Positions 24,561 through 35,171 of a DNA stretch of 64,000 bases are shown piece after piece (the first letter of the stretch is position 1; each line of letters begins with the position of its first letter). Position numbers and translations under genes: made by a program. The notes beneath the pieces were generated by a model. It saw nothing but the letters and a program-made list of their open reading frames with translations, was not told where the DNA came from and ran no database searches. Origin of the DNA: Nocardiopsis sp. JB363 (GTDB lineage: Bacteria; Actinomycetota; Actinomycetes; Streptosporangiales; Streptosporangiaceae); NCBI RefSeq assembly GCF_900143625.1, contig NZ_FRFF01000125.1, positions 1-64,000 on the forward strand, read 5' to 3'.

Positions 24561-25847
24561 ATGGCGATGAAGGTGGCGCTGCTCGGATGCGGCGTTGTGG
24601 GTTCGGAAGTCGTCCGCCTGGTCAACGAACAGTCCGAGGAACTGGCCGCGCGGATCGGCACGCCGATCGAGATCGGCGGGATCGCGGTACGCAGACTCGA
24701 CCGCGATCGCGGGGTCGACCCGGCGCTGCTGACCACCGACTCCATGGCGCTGGTCACCCGCCCGGACATCGACGTCGTGGTGGAGGTCATCGGCGGGATC
24801 GAGCCGGCCCGTTCGCTGATCCTCACGGCGCTCAAGTCCGGCAAGTCCGTGGTGACGGCCAACAAGGCACTGCTCGCGGAGGACGGGCAGACCCTGCACA
24901 CCGCGGCCCGCGAGGCCGGGGTGGACCTGTACTACGAGGCGTCCGTGGCGGGGGCCATTCCGCTGTTGCGCCCGCTGCGCGACTCCCTGGCCGGTGACCG
25001 GGTCAACCGGGTCCTGGGGATCGTCAACGGCACCACCAACTACGTGCTGGACCGCATGGACTCCGCGGGGTCGACCTTCACCGAGGCCTTGGACGAGGCA
25101 CAGACCCTGGGGTACGCGGAGGCCGACCCCACCGCCGACGTGGAGGGCTTCGACGCCGCCGCCAAGGCCGCGATCCTGGCCCGGCTCGCCTTCCACACCC
25201 AGCGGGTCACCGCCGCGGACGTGCACCGCGAGGGCATCACCTCGGTGTCCGCCGGCGACATCGCCAGCGCCCGCGACATGGGGTGCGTGGTCAAGCTTCT
25301 CGCGATCTGCCAGCGTTCCGAGGACGGCGAGTCCGTGGGCGTGCGCGTCCACCCGGTCATGCTGCCGTTGGAACACCCGCTGGCGAGCGTCAAGGAGGCC
25401 TACAACGCGGTCTTCGTGGAAGCCGAGTCGGCCGGACGGCTGATGTTCTACGGGGCCGGGGCGGGTGGCACCCCCACCGCGGCCGCGGTCCTGGGCGACA
25501 TCGTGGGCGTGACCCGCAACCGGATGGCCCGGACCTCCGTGGCCGAGGGCGGGCACGACACCGGCCTGCCGGTGCACGACATGGGCCGCACCATCACCAG
25601 CTACCACGTGGCGCTGGACGTGGCCGACCGTCCGGGCGTGCTCTCCCAGGTCGCCGAGGTCTTCGCCGACCACGGGGTGTCCATCAGGAACGTGCGCCAG
25701 GAGGGCAGCGGGGACGATGCCCAGCTCGTGCTGGTCAGCCACCCCGCGCCCGACTCCGCGCTCAGCAGCACGGTCGAGCGGCTCAGCGCGCACCCGATGG
25801 TTCGTGAGGTGGCCAGCGTGATGCGCGTGGAGACCTTCCAGGACTGA
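24561..25847 (+). CDS. hom: Homoserine dehydrogenase
   Basis: 428 residues; reduces aspartate semialdehyde to homoserine, the branch point for threonine and methionine. The NAD(P) fold starts with [14 protein letters not shown] (residues 4-17), the catalytic domain has [10 protein letters not shown] and [19 protein letters not shown], the family signature, and residues 350-428 form an ACT domain ([23 protein letters not shown]), the expected site of threonine feedback. No aspartokinase is fused. It is followed by a strong hairpin and 212 bp before thrC, so thrC may have separate control. Confidence 0.95.
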   Translation: MAMKVALLGCGVVGSEVVRLVNEQSEELAARIGTPIEIGGIAVRRLDRDRGVDPALLTTDSMALVTRPDIDVVVEVIGGIEPARSLILTALKSGKSVVTANKALLAEDGQTLHTAAREAGVDLYYEASVAGAIPLLRPLRDSLAGDRVNRVLGIVNGTTNYVLDRMDSAGSTFTEALDEAQTLGYAEADPTADVEGFDAAAKAAILARLAFHTQRVTAADVHREGITSVSAGDIASARDMGCVVKLLAICQRSEDGESVGVRVHPVMLPLEHPLASVKEAYNAVFVEAESAGRLMFYGAGAGGTPTAAAVLGDIVGVTRNRMARTSVAEGGHDTGLPVHDMGRTITSYHVALDVADRPGVLSQVAEVFADHGVSIRNVRQEGSGDDAQLVLVSHPAPDSALSSTVERLSAHPMVREVASVMRVETFQD

Positions 25848-25854
25848 GGAGGAC

Positions 25855-25888
25855 ACCGGGGGTCGTCCCGGAACCGACGGCCCCCGGT
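25855..25888 (+). promoter_or_regulatory. Strong hairpin between hom and thrC (attenuator or terminator)
   Basis: A 13-bp stem, 5' arm 25855-25867 and 3' arm 25876-25888 with one G-U pair and an 8-nt loop, begins 8 nt after the hom stop. No T-run follows. A near-palindrome ACTGAGATCACAGT (25897-25910) and a -10-like TACACT (25943-25948) lie just downstream, suggesting separate thrC transcription start and control. Confidence 0.5.
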
Positions 25889-26059
25889 ATCCGCATACTG
25901 AGATCACAGTGTCCGCGACGCAAGACGGCGCAGGCCGGGTCGTACACTCGTGACCAGTGGGGACGCTCCGCCGCGGAGACACCCCGCACCCGTTTTTCCC
26001 CGCGCGCCCCACGAGAGCGCGCGTCCAGCGAACAGCAACCACCCGAAAGGGACACCGTC

Positions 26060-27124
26060 GTGAGCATGGCACGGGCGTGGCGAGGCCTCGTCGAGGAGTA
26101 CCGCGACCGCCTTCCCGTCAACGAGAACACCCCCGTCGTCACCCTCCAGGAGGGCAACACCCCGCTGCTGCCCGCCACGCGTGTGTCCGAGCTCACGGGT
26201 TGCGAGGTCTTCCTCAAGGTCGAGGGCCTCAACCCCACCGGCTCCTTCAAGGACCGTGGCATGACCATGGCCATCTCCAAGGCGGCCGAGGACGGCGCCA
26301 AGGCCGTCATCTGCGCCTCCACCGGTAACACCAGCGCCAGCGCCGCCGCCTACGCCATCCGTGCCGGCATGACCTGCGCCGTCCTGGTGCCCCAGGGCAA
26401 GATCGCCATGGGCAAGCTCGCCCAGGCCCTCGTGCACGGCGCCCGCCTGCTCCAGGTCGACGGCAACTTCGACGACTGCCTGGAACTCGCCCGCAAGCTC
26501 AGCGTCGACTACCCGGTCGCCCTCGTGAACTCGGTCAACCCCTACCGCCTCCAAGGCCAGAAGACCGCCGCCTTCGAGATCGTCGACACCCTCGGAGACG
26601 CCCCCGACGTCCACTGCATCCCGGTCGGCAACGCGGGCAACATCACCGCCTATTGGATGGGCTACACCGAGTACGCCAAGGACGGGGTCTCCACCAAGTC
26701 CCCCCGCATGCTCGGCTTCCAGGCCAGCGGCTCCTCGCCCATCGTCGACGGCGCACCCGTGACGAACCCCAGCACCATCGCCACCGCCATCCGCATCGGG
26801 AACCCGGCCTCCTGGAAGCTCGCCGAACAGGCTCGCGACGAGTCCGGCGGCGCCATCGACAAGGTCACCGATCGCCAGATCATGGCCGCCTACAAGCTGC
26901 TCGCCTCCCAAGAGGGGGTCTTCGTCGAACTGGCCTCCGCCGCGAGCGTCGCCGGCCTCCTTCAGGCCGTCGAGGCCGGTGAGGTCGCCAAGGGCAGCCG
27001 TGTGGTGTGCACCGTCACCGGCAACGGCCTCAAGGACCCCGACTGGGCCCTGGCCGGCGCCTCCTCCGCCACCACCGTCCCCGTCGACGCCCAGGCCGCC
27101 GCCGAGGCCCTGGAACTGATCTGA
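26060..27124 (+). CDS. thrC: Threonine synthase
   Basis: 354 residues from GTG (GAAAGGG upstream), with an ATG at 26066 as a close alternative. PLP fold-type II enzyme converting O-phosphohomoserine to threonine. The PLP lysine is in [14 protein letters not shown] (about residue 61), the phosphate-binding loop is [12 protein letters not shown], and [14 protein letters not shown] is the family signature. The short form without the long N-terminal extension is the actinobacterial type. thrB follows 26 bp downstream. Confidence 0.95.
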   Translation: MSMARAWRGLVEEYRDRLPVNENTPVVTLQEGNTPLLPATRVSELTGCEVFLKVEGLNPTGSFKDRGMTMAISKAAEDGAKAVICASTGNTSASAAAYAIRAGMTCAVLVPQGKIAMGKLAQALVHGARLLQVDGNFDDCLELARKLSVDYPVALVNSVNPYRLQGQKTAAFEIVDTLGDAPDVHCIPVGNAGNITAYWMGYTEYAKDGVSTKSPRMLGFQASGSSPIVDGAPVTNPSTIATAIRIGNPASWKLAEQARDESGGAIDKVTDRQIMAAYKLLASQEGVFVELASAASVAGLLQAVEAGEVAKGSRVVCTVTGNGLKDPDWALAGASSATTVPVDAQAAAEALELI

Positions 27125-27150
27125 GCTCCGACCCGACCTAAGTAGCCACA

Positions 27151-28113
27151 GTGACCTCACCACGTCCGCGCCGGGTGTCCGTCGACGCCCCGGCCACCAG
27201 CGCCAATCTCGGGCCCGGATTCGACGCCCTCGGATTGGCCGTCCAGCTGTACAACCGCTTCGACGTCTCCCTGCGCGAGGACGACGAACTCCACGTCTCC
27301 GTGACGGGAGAGGGCGCCGGAGACGTACCGCTCGACCGGCGGCACCTCGTCGTGCGGGCCATGACCGAGGCCTTCGACCGTGTCGGGGAGAAACTCCCGG
27401 GCCTGGATCTGCGCTGCGACAACGACATCCCGCACGCACGGGGGCTCGGCTCCTCGTCCTCGGCGATCGTCGGTGGGGTCACCGTGGCGGCGGCGTTGCT
27501 CGGTCGCGCCGGGCCCGACGGCGGCCCGGACCGCGACTGGATCTACCAGATCGCCGCGGACATGGAGGGCCACCCCGACAACGTGGCCCCCTGCGTCTAT
27601 GGCGGGTACACCGTCGCCTACCGCGACGACGACACCTGGGGCGTCGCCCGGCTCACCCCGGACGAGCGGATCCTGCCGGTGCTGTGCGTGCCGGGGTGGA
27701 AACTGTCCACCGAACGCGCCCGCGGGCTGCTGCCGGAGACCGTCTCCCACACCGACGCGGCCTTCAACGCCGGACGTGCCGCGTTGATGACCGCGGCCGT
27801 ATGTGGCCAACCCGAATCCCTTTATTCGGCGACCCGGGATCGACTGCACGAGTCCTACCGGTCACCGGCCATGCCGCGTACCCTCTCCCTCATCGGCGAC
27901 CTGCGAGAACACGAGAAACTCGCCGCGGTGGTCTCCGGTGCGGGGCCCACGGTGCTGGTGCTGTGCGCGATCGACGAGGGACACGCCGACACTGATTCGC
28001 CGGAAATCGCCCGACAGGTTGATTCGATCACTCGGTGGGCGGGTAATGATTGGGACATACGCCCCCTGCACGTAGAGCCGGCGGGGGTGCGGACCCCATC
28101 TCCCCATCCGTAG
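27151..28113 (+). CDS. thrB: Homoserine kinase (GHMP family)
   Basis: 320 residues from GTG. Phosphorylates homoserine for ThrC. GHMP motif 1 appears as APATSANLGPGFDALGLA near residue 11, motif 2 as DNDIPHARGLGSSSSAIVGG at about residues 90-109 (ATP loop), and motif 3 as LAAVVSGAGPTVLVL near residue 252. It ends the lysine/threonine set; a 438-bp gap then precedes rho. Confidence 0.95.
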   Translation: MTSPRPRRVSVDAPATSANLGPGFDALGLAVQLYNRFDVSLREDDELHVSVTGEGAGDVPLDRRHLVVRAMTEAFDRVGEKLPGLDLRCDNDIPHARGLGSSSSAIVGGVTVAAALLGRAGPDGGPDRDWIYQIAADMEGHPDNVAPCVYGGYTVAYRDDDTWGVARLTPDERILPVLCVPGWKLSTERARGLLPETVSHTDAAFNAGRAALMTAAVCGQPESLYSATRDRLHESYRSPAMPRTLSLIGDLREHEKLAAVVSGAGPTVLVLCAIDEGHADTDSPEIARQVDSITRWAGNDWDIRPLHVEPAGVRTPSPHP

Positions 28114-28551
28114 CATCTGTGTCGAGGAATAGCCGTGGCCTCTGGTGATGTTAGGCTTGGTGAAGCACCAGATGCCCCGTCACGGGGCGTGTGCTCATCC
28201 GCCACAGCGGCTTCCGCATCCCATACTCCGGCAATCCGATCTCACGATCTGTCGGAAGCGGTGGCCAACGTGTCGAGTTCGCGGTCTCCCCGCGATTGTG
28301 CCCACGTCTTCGAAGTCCGCTCCTCCTCGGATGAGCGTGTCGCGACGGTTGACGGGCATCACCTCCGAGTCAACCGCCCCGACGTCTGGCTGTACCCAGA
28401 GCCCGCCGCGATTGGGTAGGGGACTGACAACGCCGGTTTCCGACATCCACGTGGGGCATGCCCTACCCGGCCCCTGCCGGTTCGCACCATCGGGCCGGCC
28501 GATCAAGCACAATGCTGACGGCCGAAGCCCGCTCCTTGGGAAGGACCCTTA
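28114..28551 (+). promoter_or_regulatory. Long rho leader region with hairpins, no gene
   Basis: No credible coding frame in this 438 bp: possible small frames lack ribosome sites and normal codon use. A -10-like TAGGCT lies at 28152-28157, and shortly downstream a perfect hairpin GCCCCG-TCA-CGGGGC (28174-28188) is extended by an outer GCAC (28164-28167)/GTGC (28191-28194) pair. If transcription starts near 28164 the rho mRNA has a leader of about 390 nt, which fits the known tendency of rho to be autogenously attenuated. The GGGAAGG ribosome site lies just before the GTG. Confidence 0.45.
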
Positions 28552-30579
28552 GTGAGCGACACCACCGAACTCCGAACGGACGCGGCGGTCGACAGCAAGA
28601 ACGGCGCCGACGCCTCCACGGAGGCCGGCGAAGCCGCACCATCGGGCGCGTCACGGTCGCGTGCGGCCTCGCGCGGCACCGGTCTTGGCGCCCAAAAGCT
28701 CCCCGAGCTCCAAAAGCTCGCGTCGAGCATGGGCATTACCGGTACGGGGCGCATGCGCAAGAGCGACGTGATCGCGGCGATCGAAGCCAAGCAGGGCGGT
28801 CCCGTGGCCCCGGCCAAGTCGAAGTCGGTAAAGAAGTCCGACGCCGCCCCTGAGGCCGGTAAGGTCGAAGGAACCGACGGCCAGACCGAACCCGCCTCGT
28901 CCGCCCCGTCGGGTTCCGACGAGGCCGAGAACAAGGGTTCGGATGATCGGTCGTCGGACCAGGCCGTGACCGAGTCCCAGGGTGGGAAGGCAGACAAGCC
29001 CTCCCGCAACCGCCGCTCGTCCCGCAAGCGCGGTGACGAATCCGGTGACCAGCCCCGTTCGGTGGACGGCACCGACTCCTCAACCTCCGCGAGCAGCGTG
29101 ACCAAGACATCCAGCACCCCCCAGAAGAACGGCCCCGACTCCGAGGACCGTGACACCAGGTCCGGGCAGGGTCGCGAGCGCCAGCGCAACCGTCGCAACC
29201 GCAACCGTGGCGGTGACGACCAGAACACCAACAACACCGACCGTCAGCAGGGCGGCGGCGACGGCCAGAACAAGGGTCGCAGCAGCAACAGCGGTAGCAA
29301 TAGCAGCAGCAACAGCGGCAACAACCACCACAACGACGACGACGATTTCGGTAGCGGTCGCCGGCGCGGTCGGCGTCGGGATCGACGGGATCGTCGAGGT
29401 CGCGGCGGTACCCAGGACACCGAGCCGGTCATCGGCGAGGACGACGTGCTGCTGCCGGTCGCGGGCATCCTGGACATCCTGGACAACTACGCGTTCGTCC
29501 GCACCACGGGCTACCTGCCCGGGCAGAGCGACGTGTACGTGTCCCTGGCCCAGGTCCGCAAGTACGGCCTGCGCAAGGGCGACCACATCATCGGTGCGGT
29601 TCGTCAGCCCCGCGACGGTGAGCGGCGCGAGAAGTTCAACGCCCTGGTGCGTCTGGACTCGGTCAACAACATGTCCTCGGACCAGGCCAAGGGGCGCCAG
29701 GAGTTCTCCAAGCTCGTCCCGCTCTACCCGCAGGAGCGCCTGCGGCTGGAGACCGAGTCGAACGTGCTGACCACGCGGATCATAGATCTGGTCGCCCCGA
29801 TCGGTAAGGGCCAGCGTGGTCTGATCGTCTCTCCGCCCAAGGCCGGTAAGACGATGGTGATGCAGTCGATCGCCAACGCCATCTCCGAGAACAACCCGGA
29901 GTGCTACCTGATGGTGATCCTCGTGGACGAACGTCCCGAGGAGGTCACCGACATGCAGCGCACGGTCAAGGGCGAGGTCATCCACTCGACCTTCGACCGC
30001 CCGGCCGAGGACCACACGGTCGTCGCGGACCTGGCGATCGAGCGGGCCAAGCGTCTCGTGGAGATGGGCATGGACGTGGTCGTCCTGCTCGACTCCATCA
30101 CCCGTCTGGGCCGCGCCTACAACCTGGCCGCTCCCGCCAGCGGGCGCATCATGTCCGGTGGTGTGGACTCCACCGCCCTGTACCCGCCGAAGCGTTTCTT
30201 CGGTGCGGCGCGCAACATCGAGGGCGGCGGTTCGCTGACCATCCTGGCCACCGCGTTGGTCGAGACGGGTTCGCGCGCCGACGAGGTGATCTTCGAGGAG
30301 TTCAAGGGCACCGGCAACATGGAGCTCAAGCTCAACCGGTCTCTGGCGGACAAGCGGATCTTCCCGGCCGTGGACGTGGACGCCTCCAGCACCCGTAAGG
30401 AGGAGATCCTGATGTCGGCCGAGGAGCTGAGCGTCGTGTGGAAGCTCCGTCGGGTGCTGCACGCCCTGGACACGCAACAGGCGATCGAGTTGCTCCTGGA
30501 CAAGATGAAGGAGTCCAAGAGCAACGCGGAGTTCCTCATGCAGATCCAGAAGACCACGGTGGGGCCCGAGCGCTCCTGA
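28552..30579 (+). CDS. rho: Transcription termination factor Rho with long N-terminal insertion
   Basis: 675 residues (E. coli Rho is about 419), from GTG. A Rho_N helix bundle ([20 protein letters not shown], about residues 44-75) is followed by some 220 residues of disordered insertion, first acidic/Ser-rich and then Asn/Gly/Arg/Gln-rich with stretches such as [19 protein letters not shown] and [17 protein letters not shown]. The RNA-binding OB domain and hexameric ATPase follow: Walker A SPPKAGKT (427-434), Walker [17 protein letters not shown], and [22 protein letters not shown]. Such insertions are an actinobacterial trait that adds RNA affinity. A long leader precedes it and a strong terminator follows. 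Confidence 0.97.
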   Translation: MSDTTELRTDAAVDSKNGADASTEAGEAAPSGASRSRAASRGTGLGAQKLPELQKLASSMGITGTGRMRKSDVIAAIEAKQGGPVAPAKSKSVKKSDAAPEAGKVEGTDGQTEPASSAPSGSDEAENKGSDDRSSDQAVTESQGGKADKPSRNRRSSRKRGDESGDQPRSVDGTDSSTSASSVTKTSSTPQKNGPDSEDRDTRSGQGRERQRNRRNRNRGGDDQNTNNTDRQQGGGDGQNKGRSSNSGSNSSSNSGNNHHNDDDDFGSGRRRGRRRDRRDRRGRGGTQDTEPVIGEDDVLLPVAGILDILDNYAFVRTTGYLPGQSDVYVSLAQVRKYGLRKGDHIIGAVRQPRDGERREKFNALVRLDSVNNMSSDQAKGRQEFSKLVPLYPQERLRLETESNVLTTRIIDLVAPIGKGQRGLIVSPPKAGKTMVMQSIANAISENNPECYLMVILVDERPEEVTDMQRTVKGEVIHSTFDRPAEDHTVVADLAIERAKRLVEMGMDVVVLLDSITRLGRAYNLAAPASGRIMSGGVDSTALYPPKRFFGAARNIEGGGSLTILATALVETGSRADEVIFEEFKGTGNMELKLNRSLADKRIFPAVDVDASSTRKEEILMSAEELSVVWKLRRVLHALDTQQAIELLLDKMKESKSNAEFLMQIQKTTVGPERS

Positions 30580-30628
30580 CACATGCGGCGCCCATCCTCC
30601 ACGGGTGGGTCGCCGGGATCGATCGGCA

Positions 30629-30658
30629 GGCCCCCTCCCCGGGTTCGGGGAGGGGGCC
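30629..30658 (+). terminator. Terminator after rho
   Basis: A perfect 13-bp GC stem (arms 30629-30641 and 30646-30658) with a GGTT loop, followed by TTTCG, 50 nt after the rho stop. It separates rho from the lactate permease promoter. Confidence 0.85.
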
Positions 30659-30723
30659 TTTCGCGTGTCTGGGGGAGGCCGTTCGGGTTCTTCTTTCGAT
30701 ATGCGGAACCCGAATATCACTAC

Positions 30724-30739
30724 TGTGTTGCAGATCACA
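30724..30739 (+). promoter_or_regulatory. CRP/GlxR-like site upstream of lactate permease
   Basis: TGTGTTGCAGATCACA matches the CRP-family consensus TGTGA-N6-TCACA at 9 of 10 fixed positions. It lies 82 bp before the permease ATG, upstream of a -10-like TAGTGT (30773-30778), a suitable place for activation or catabolite control. Binding is inferred from the motif only. Confidence 0.5.
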
Positions 30740-30820
30740 GAGGGGGGATGGTGGGGGCGCTCCGGCGGATTTAGTGTCGCGCCACCCGAGTGCACATCTC
30801 GTATCAGGGAGCCGTCTGGA

Positions 30821-32641
30821 ATGGACAACCTCGCCCTGCTCAGTCTCCTCGCGCTCACCCCGATCCTCGTGGTCGGCGTCCTGCTCGTCGGGTTCCGTCT
30901 GCCCGCCATGTACGCGATGCCCGCCGGGTACGTCGTCGTGGTCGGCATCGCGGTCCTGTTCTGGCAGACCGACTGGATGGCCGTCGCCGCCTCCACCCTC
31001 CAAGGCCTGATCCTCGCCGCGGGCCTGCTCTACATCATCTTCGGCGCGTTGCTCCTGCTCTCCACCCTCACCAAGAGCGGCGCCGTGGCCACCATCCGCG
31101 CCACCTTCACCGACATCACCCCCGATCGGCGCGTCCAAGCGGTCATCATCGGCTGGCTGTTCGGCAGTTTCATCGAGGGCGCCTCCGGGTTCGGTACCCC
31201 CGCCGCGGTGGTCGCCCCGCTCCTGCTCGCCCTCGGCTTCCCCGCCATGGCCGCCGTCATGGTCGGGTTGGTCATCCAGAGCACACCGGTCAGCTTCGGA
31301 GCGGTCGGCACCCCGATCCTCGTGGGTGTCACCGGTGGCCTGGAAGGCTCGGAACAGGTCGCGGAGCGCGCCTCCGTACTCGGCCTCACCCTTCCCGAGT
31401 TCGTCACCACCATCGGCTTCCAGACCGTGCTCCTGCACGCCGTCGCGGGAACCCTCATCCCCCTCTTTCTCTGCTGCATGCTCTGCGGCTTCTACGGGGA
31501 GAACCGGCGCTTCTCCGACGGTTTCGGCGTCTGGAAGTTCGCCCTGTTCAGCGCCTTCGCGATGACGATTCCGTCGGTCCTGTACAACTACTTCCTCGGG
31601 GTCGAGTTCACCAGCCTGCTGGGCGGCCTCACCGGCCTGATCATCGTCGTGCTCGCCGCCCGCAAGGGCTTCCTGATGCCGAAGAAGATCTGGGACTTCC
31701 CGCCACGGGAGGACTGGCTCGCCCGCTGGACCGGCAAGCTGGAGGCCGACAACGGCGAGGAGGTGGTCGGGCGCCGGATGGGTCTGCTCCAGGCCTGGGC
31801 GCCCTACCTGTTGGTCGCCGCCATCCTGGTGGGCTCCCGCACGATCGCCCCCGTCCAGGAGTGGTTGGCCGGCATCACCATCGGTTCCGACGACATCCTC
31901 GGCACCTCCATCGCCCAGGCCGTCGAACCCCTCTACTCGCCCGGGGCGACCTTCATCCTGGTCTGCCTCATCACCTACGGACTGCACCGAATGAAGGGCG
32001 CGGAGATCCTCGCCTCCTGGAAGATGGCCGGTTCCCAGCTCGCCGGCGCCGCCGTCGCCCTGCTGTTCGCCGTGCCGCTCGTCCGGGTCTTCATCAACAC
32101 CGGAGCGGGCTTCGGGGACACCACCCTGGACAGCATGCCGTTGACCCTGGCGTTCGGCGCCGCGGAACTCGGTGGAAGCGCGTGGCCGCTCTACGCCCCG
32201 TGGATCGGCGCCCTGGGCGCCTTCGTCGCCGGTTCCAACACCGTCTCCAACCTGATGTTCTCCCTCTTCCAGTTCTCCACCGCCGAACACATCGGGGTCC
32301 CACCGGAGACCGTCGTGGCCACCCAGGCCGTCGGCGGCGCGGCCGGAAACATGATCACGGTGCACAACATCGTGGCCGCGTCCGCCGTGGTCGGTCTGGT
32401 CGGCCGTGAGGGCGACCTCATCCGCCAGACGATCATCCCGCTGACCTATTACGCGCTCCTGGCCGGATCGGTGAGCTATGTGTTCATCTACGGGTTCGGA
32501 ACCAACGCGGGCACGGCCGTACTCGCCCTGCTCCTGGCCACTCTGGCCGGCCTGGTCCTGCTCCTGCGCCGGGTGGACGCGAACAAACCATTGCCCAGTA
32601 CGATGCGCGACGCCGAGCGCCCGAAGGGAGGTCGGGAATAG
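30821..32641 (+). CDS. lldP: L-lactate permease (LctP family)
   Basis: 606 residues with about 14 membrane segments, the family size. The ATG at 30821 (AGGGAG about 9 nt upstream) starts [16 protein letters not shown], the usual lactate permease opening. Conserved family stretches are [20 protein letters not shown] (about residues 109-128), [19 protein letters not shown], and the C-terminal [20 protein letters not shown] and [17 protein letters not shown]. It imports lactate or glycolate with protons. It is a lone gene between rho and rpmE, breaking the usual rho-rpmE neighbourhood, and carries a CRP-like site in its promoter region. Confidence 0.93.
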   Translation: MDNLALLSLLALTPILVVGVLLVGFRLPAMYAMPAGYVVVVGIAVLFWQTDWMAVAASTLQGLILAAGLLYIIFGALLLLSTLTKSGAVATIRATFTDITPDRRVQAVIIGWLFGSFIEGASGFGTPAAVVAPLLLALGFPAMAAVMVGLVIQSTPVSFGAVGTPILVGVTGGLEGSEQVAERASVLGLTLPEFVTTIGFQTVLLHAVAGTLIPLFLCCMLCGFYGENRRFSDGFGVWKFALFSAFAMTIPSVLYNYFLGVEFTSLLGGLTGLIIVVLAARKGFLMPKKIWDFPPREDWLARWTGKLEADNGEEVVGRRMGLLQAWAPYLLVAAILVGSRTIAPVQEWLAGITIGSDDILGTSIAQAVEPLYSPGATFILVCLITYGLHRMKGAEILASWKMAGSQLAGAAVALLFAVPLVRVFINTGAGFGDTTLDSMPLTLAFGAAELGGSAWPLYAPWIGALGAFVAGSNTVSNLMFSLFQFSTAEHIGVPPETVVATQAVGGAAGNMITVHNIVAASAVVGLVGREGDLIRQTIIPLTYYALLAGSVSYVFIYGFGTNAGTAVLALLLATLAGLVLLLRRVDANKPLPSTMRDAERPKGGRE

Positions 32642-32656
32642 GTACTGGTCCCGGCA

Positions 32657-32839
32657 TGGTTATCGGTCTGGCAAACTGGTAGTGAGGGCAGGTCCGTCCT
32701 CCCGTCATCGGGAGAGCACGCCACCCGATCACCTGGATCGCCACGGCACCGGTTCGCGCATGGTTTCGACACCGCTCCACCTCTGACGGTGGCGCTGTGC
32801 TCATGCGTCCGGCGGCCGCGCACTGACAAGGAGACACAC
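32657..32839 (+). promoter_or_regulatory. rpmE promoter and structured leader (L31 leader candidate)
   Basis: A possible promoter, TGGTTA (32657-32662) and TAGTGA (32680-32685) 17 bp apart, is followed by about 145 nt of leader with hairpins CTCCCG-TCAT-CGGGAG (32699-32714) and CCACC-TCTGAC-GGTGG (32777-32792) before the AAGGAG site. Actinobacterial L31 genes are known to carry autoregulatory leaders; the match here is by position and structure only. Confidence 0.4.
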
Positions 32840-33049
32840 ATGCAGGCAGACATCCACCCGGAATACGCTGCGACCGAGGTGACCTGCACCTGCGGCGCCC
32901 ACTTCATCACCCGCAGCACGCTGCCCGAGGGCAAGCTGCGCGCCGACGTGTGCTCCGAGTGCCACCCCTTCTACACCGGCAAGCAGAAGATCCTCGACAC
33001 CGGTGGTCGGGTCGCCCGCTTCGAGAAGCGCTTCGGCAAGCGCAAGTAG
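32840..33049 (+). CDS. rpmE: 50S ribosomal protein bL31, zinc-binding type
   Basis: 69 residues from ATG with AAGGAG 6 nt upstream. Opens with MQADIHPEY and holds the four zinc-ligand cysteines C16, C18, C38 and C41 (CTC and CSEC), so this is the C+ zinc-containing form rather than the zinc-free paralogue induced by Zur. It ends with the basic tail [10 protein letters not shown]. It sits at the inter-subunit bridge of the 70S ribosome. prfA follows 109 bp downstream. Confidence 0.97.
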   Translation: MQADIHPEYAATEVTCTCGAHFITRSTLPEGKLRADVCSECHPFYTGKQKILDTGGRVARFEKRFGKRK

Positions 33050-33158
33050 CGCTGCCCTTCGGCCCGGTGGCGTCGCCCTGTTCGTGGGGCGCCACCGGGC
33101 CGGACGCACCCCCGCGCGGGGGAACAGCCAGGGCGGACGAGAAGACGGGAATGGGAAA

Positions 33159-34229
33159 GTGAAGCTGGACGACCTACTAGGGGAGTACTACGAGCTGGAA
33201 CAACAGCTCGCCGACCCCGAGGTGCACGCGGACCCGGCCGAGGCGCGCAGGCTGGGCAAGCGCTACTCCCAGCTCACCCCGATCATCGAGGCCTACCGTC
33301 AGCTCAAATCGGTCGAGAGCGACATCGACGCCGCCCGTGAGCTGGCCGTGGAGGACTCCTCCTTCGCCGAGGAGGCCGACCGGCTGACCGAAGAGGCCGA
33401 GCAGCTCACCGAGCGTCTGCGCTTCCTCCTCGTCCCGCGCGACCCCGCCGACGACAAGAACCTCATCATGGAGGTCAAGGCCGGTGAGGGCGGTGAGGAG
33501 TCCGCCCTGTTCGCCGGCGACCTGGTCCGCATGTACCTGCGCTACGCCGAGAGCCAGGGCTTCAAGACCGAGGTCATCGACGCCACCCACTCCGGCCTGG
33601 GCGGTTACAAGGACATCACGATCGCCTTCAAGAACAAGGGCAACCCCGAGCCCGGCTCGGGCGTGTGGCCCATGCTCAAGTTCGAGGGCGGTGTCCACCG
33701 GGTGCAGCGCGTGCCCGTCACCGAGTCCCAGGGCCGTATCCACACCTCCGCCGCCGGTGTCCTGGTCGTGCCCGAGGCCGAGGACATCGAGATCCAGATC
33801 CACGAGAAGGATCTGCGCATCGATGTCTACCGCTCCTCCGGCCCCGGCGGACAGAGCGTCAACACCACCGACTCCGCGGTCCGCATCACCCACCTGCCGA
33901 CCGGCATCGTCGCCTCCTGCCAGAACGAGAAGAGCCAGCTCCAGAACAAGGAGCAGGCCCTGCGTATCCTGCGCGCCCGCATCTACGCCGAGGCCCAGGC
34001 CAGCGCGGACGCCGAGGCCAGCGCCGAACGCAAGAGCCAGGTTCGTACCGTCGACCGCTCCGAGCGCGTGCGCACCTACAATTTCCCCGAGAACCGCATC
34101 TCCGACCACCGGGTCGGTTACAAGGCCTACAACCTCGACCAGGTCCTCGACGGGGAACTCGGCGGGGTCATCAAGGCCCTGGTCGACGCGGACACCAAGG
34201 AGAGGCTCGAAGCCGCCCAGTCATCATGA
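33159..34229 (+). CDS. prfA: Peptide chain release factor 1
   Basis: 356 residues from GTG. Recognises UAA and UAG stop codons. The codon-reading PxT tripeptide occurs as PVT in [12 protein letters not shown], and the catalytic GGQ is at residues 230-232 ([14 protein letters not shown]). The start was set by length and homology, as the frame is open further upstream into non-coding sequence. Its TGA overlaps the ATG of prmC (ATGA), so the factor is co-translated with the enzyme that methylates its GGQ glutamine. Confidence 0.97.
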   Translation: MKLDDLLGEYYELEQQLADPEVHADPAEARRLGKRYSQLTPIIEAYRQLKSVESDIDAARELAVEDSSFAEEADRLTEEAEQLTERLRFLLVPRDPADDKNLIMEVKAGEGGEESALFAGDLVRMYLRYAESQGFKTEVIDATHSGLGGYKDITIAFKNKGNPEPGSGVWPMLKFEGGVHRVQRVPVTESQGRIHTSAAGVLVVPEAEDIEIQIHEKDLRIDVYRSSGPGGQSVNTTDSAVRITHLPTGIVASCQNEKSQLQNKEQALRILRARIYAEAQASADAEASAERKSQVRTVDRSERVRTYNFPENRISDHRVGYKAYNLDQVLDGELGGVIKALVDADTKERLEAAQSS

Positions 34230-35089
34230 ACTTCCTACTCGACGAGGTCGCCCGCGCCACTCTTCGGCTGGCCGAGGCGGGCGTGGCCTCACCCCGCACC
34301 GACGCCGAGGAACTCGCGGCGTTCGTGCACGGTGTCCGTCGAGGGGAACTCCACCTGGTCGCCGACTCCGACTTCGACGCCCGCTACTGGGAGTGCGTCG
34401 CCCGCCGAGAGGCCCGCGAACCCCTCCAGCACATCACCGGACGCGCCTACTTCCGCTACCTCGAACTCCAGGTCGGGCCGGGTGTCTTCGTGCCCCGACC
34501 CGAGACCGAGATCATGGTGGACTGGGCGATCGAGACGCTGCGCTCCATGGACGTGGCCGACCCGCTGGTCGTGGACCTCGGTTCCGGTTCCGGGGCCATC
34601 GCCATCTCCATCGCCCAGGAGGTGCCGCGTTCGCGGGTGCACACCGTGGAACTCGACCCCGAGGCGCTGCGCTGGACCCGTCGCAACGTCGAGTCCAGCG
34701 GTCACGCCGATCGGGTGACGGCCCACGAAGGCGACATGCGCATCGCCCTGCCCGAGCTCAACGGCCGGGTGGACCTGCTCATCAGCAACCCGCCCTACGT
34801 ACCGACCCGGGAGGCGCACGTCATCCCGCCGGAGGTGCGCGACTACGACCCGGCCCCCGCGCTGTGGTCAGGCGAGGACGGTCTGGACATGATCCGCGAC
34901 CTGGAGGCGATCGGCCGTAGGCTGTTGCGTCCGGACGGGGCCATGGCCATCGAACACCATGACGGTCAGGGCATCGACATCCCCCGGCTGTTCCCCGAGG
35001 ACAAGGGCTGGCGCGACGTCCTCAATCGCAAGGACATGGCGAGGCGTGACCGCTTCGTGGTCATGCGCCGAGCGAACGAGGACGATTAG
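34226..35089 (+). CDS. prmC: Release factor glutamine methyltransferase
   Basis: 287 residues; N5-methylates the Gln of the GGQ motif of RF1/RF2 using S-adenosylmethionine. A helical N-terminal substrate-binding domain ends with [13 protein letters not shown]. The SAM-binding motif is [16 protein letters not shown], and the catalytic NPPY is at residues 188-191 ([10 protein letters not shown]). It overlaps prfA by 4 nt. The next gene starts 82 bp downstream. Confidence 0.96.
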   Translation: MNFLLDEVARATLRLAEAGVASPRTDAEELAAFVHGVRRGELHLVADSDFDARYWECVARREAREPLQHITGRAYFRYLELQVGPGVFVPRPETEIMVDWAIETLRSMDVADPLVVDLGSGSGAIAISIAQEVPRSRVHTVELDPEALRWTRRNVESSGHADRVTAHEGDMRIALPELNGRVDLLISNPPYVPTREAHVIPPEVRDYDPAPALWSGEDGLDMIRDLEAIGRRLLRPDGAMAIEHHDGQGIDIPRLFPEDKGWRDVLNRKDMARRDRFVVMRRANEDD

Positions 35090-35171
35090 CCGCCCTTCGC
35101 CCCCACCCCCAACCCCACCGTCGGACCGACATCTGGCCGGTCGACCCGTACGAGATCGAGGTGAACGCAGG

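Noticed and set aside
28135..28419. Possible small gene in the rho leader
   Set aside because: No ribosome site, mixed composition, no family; the hairpins make an untranslated leader more likely.
29280..29345. Repetitive AGC/AAC run considered as a microsatellite or CRISPR-like repeat
   Set aside because: It is in frame inside rho, encodes the Asn/Ser-rich insertion, and has no spacer structure.
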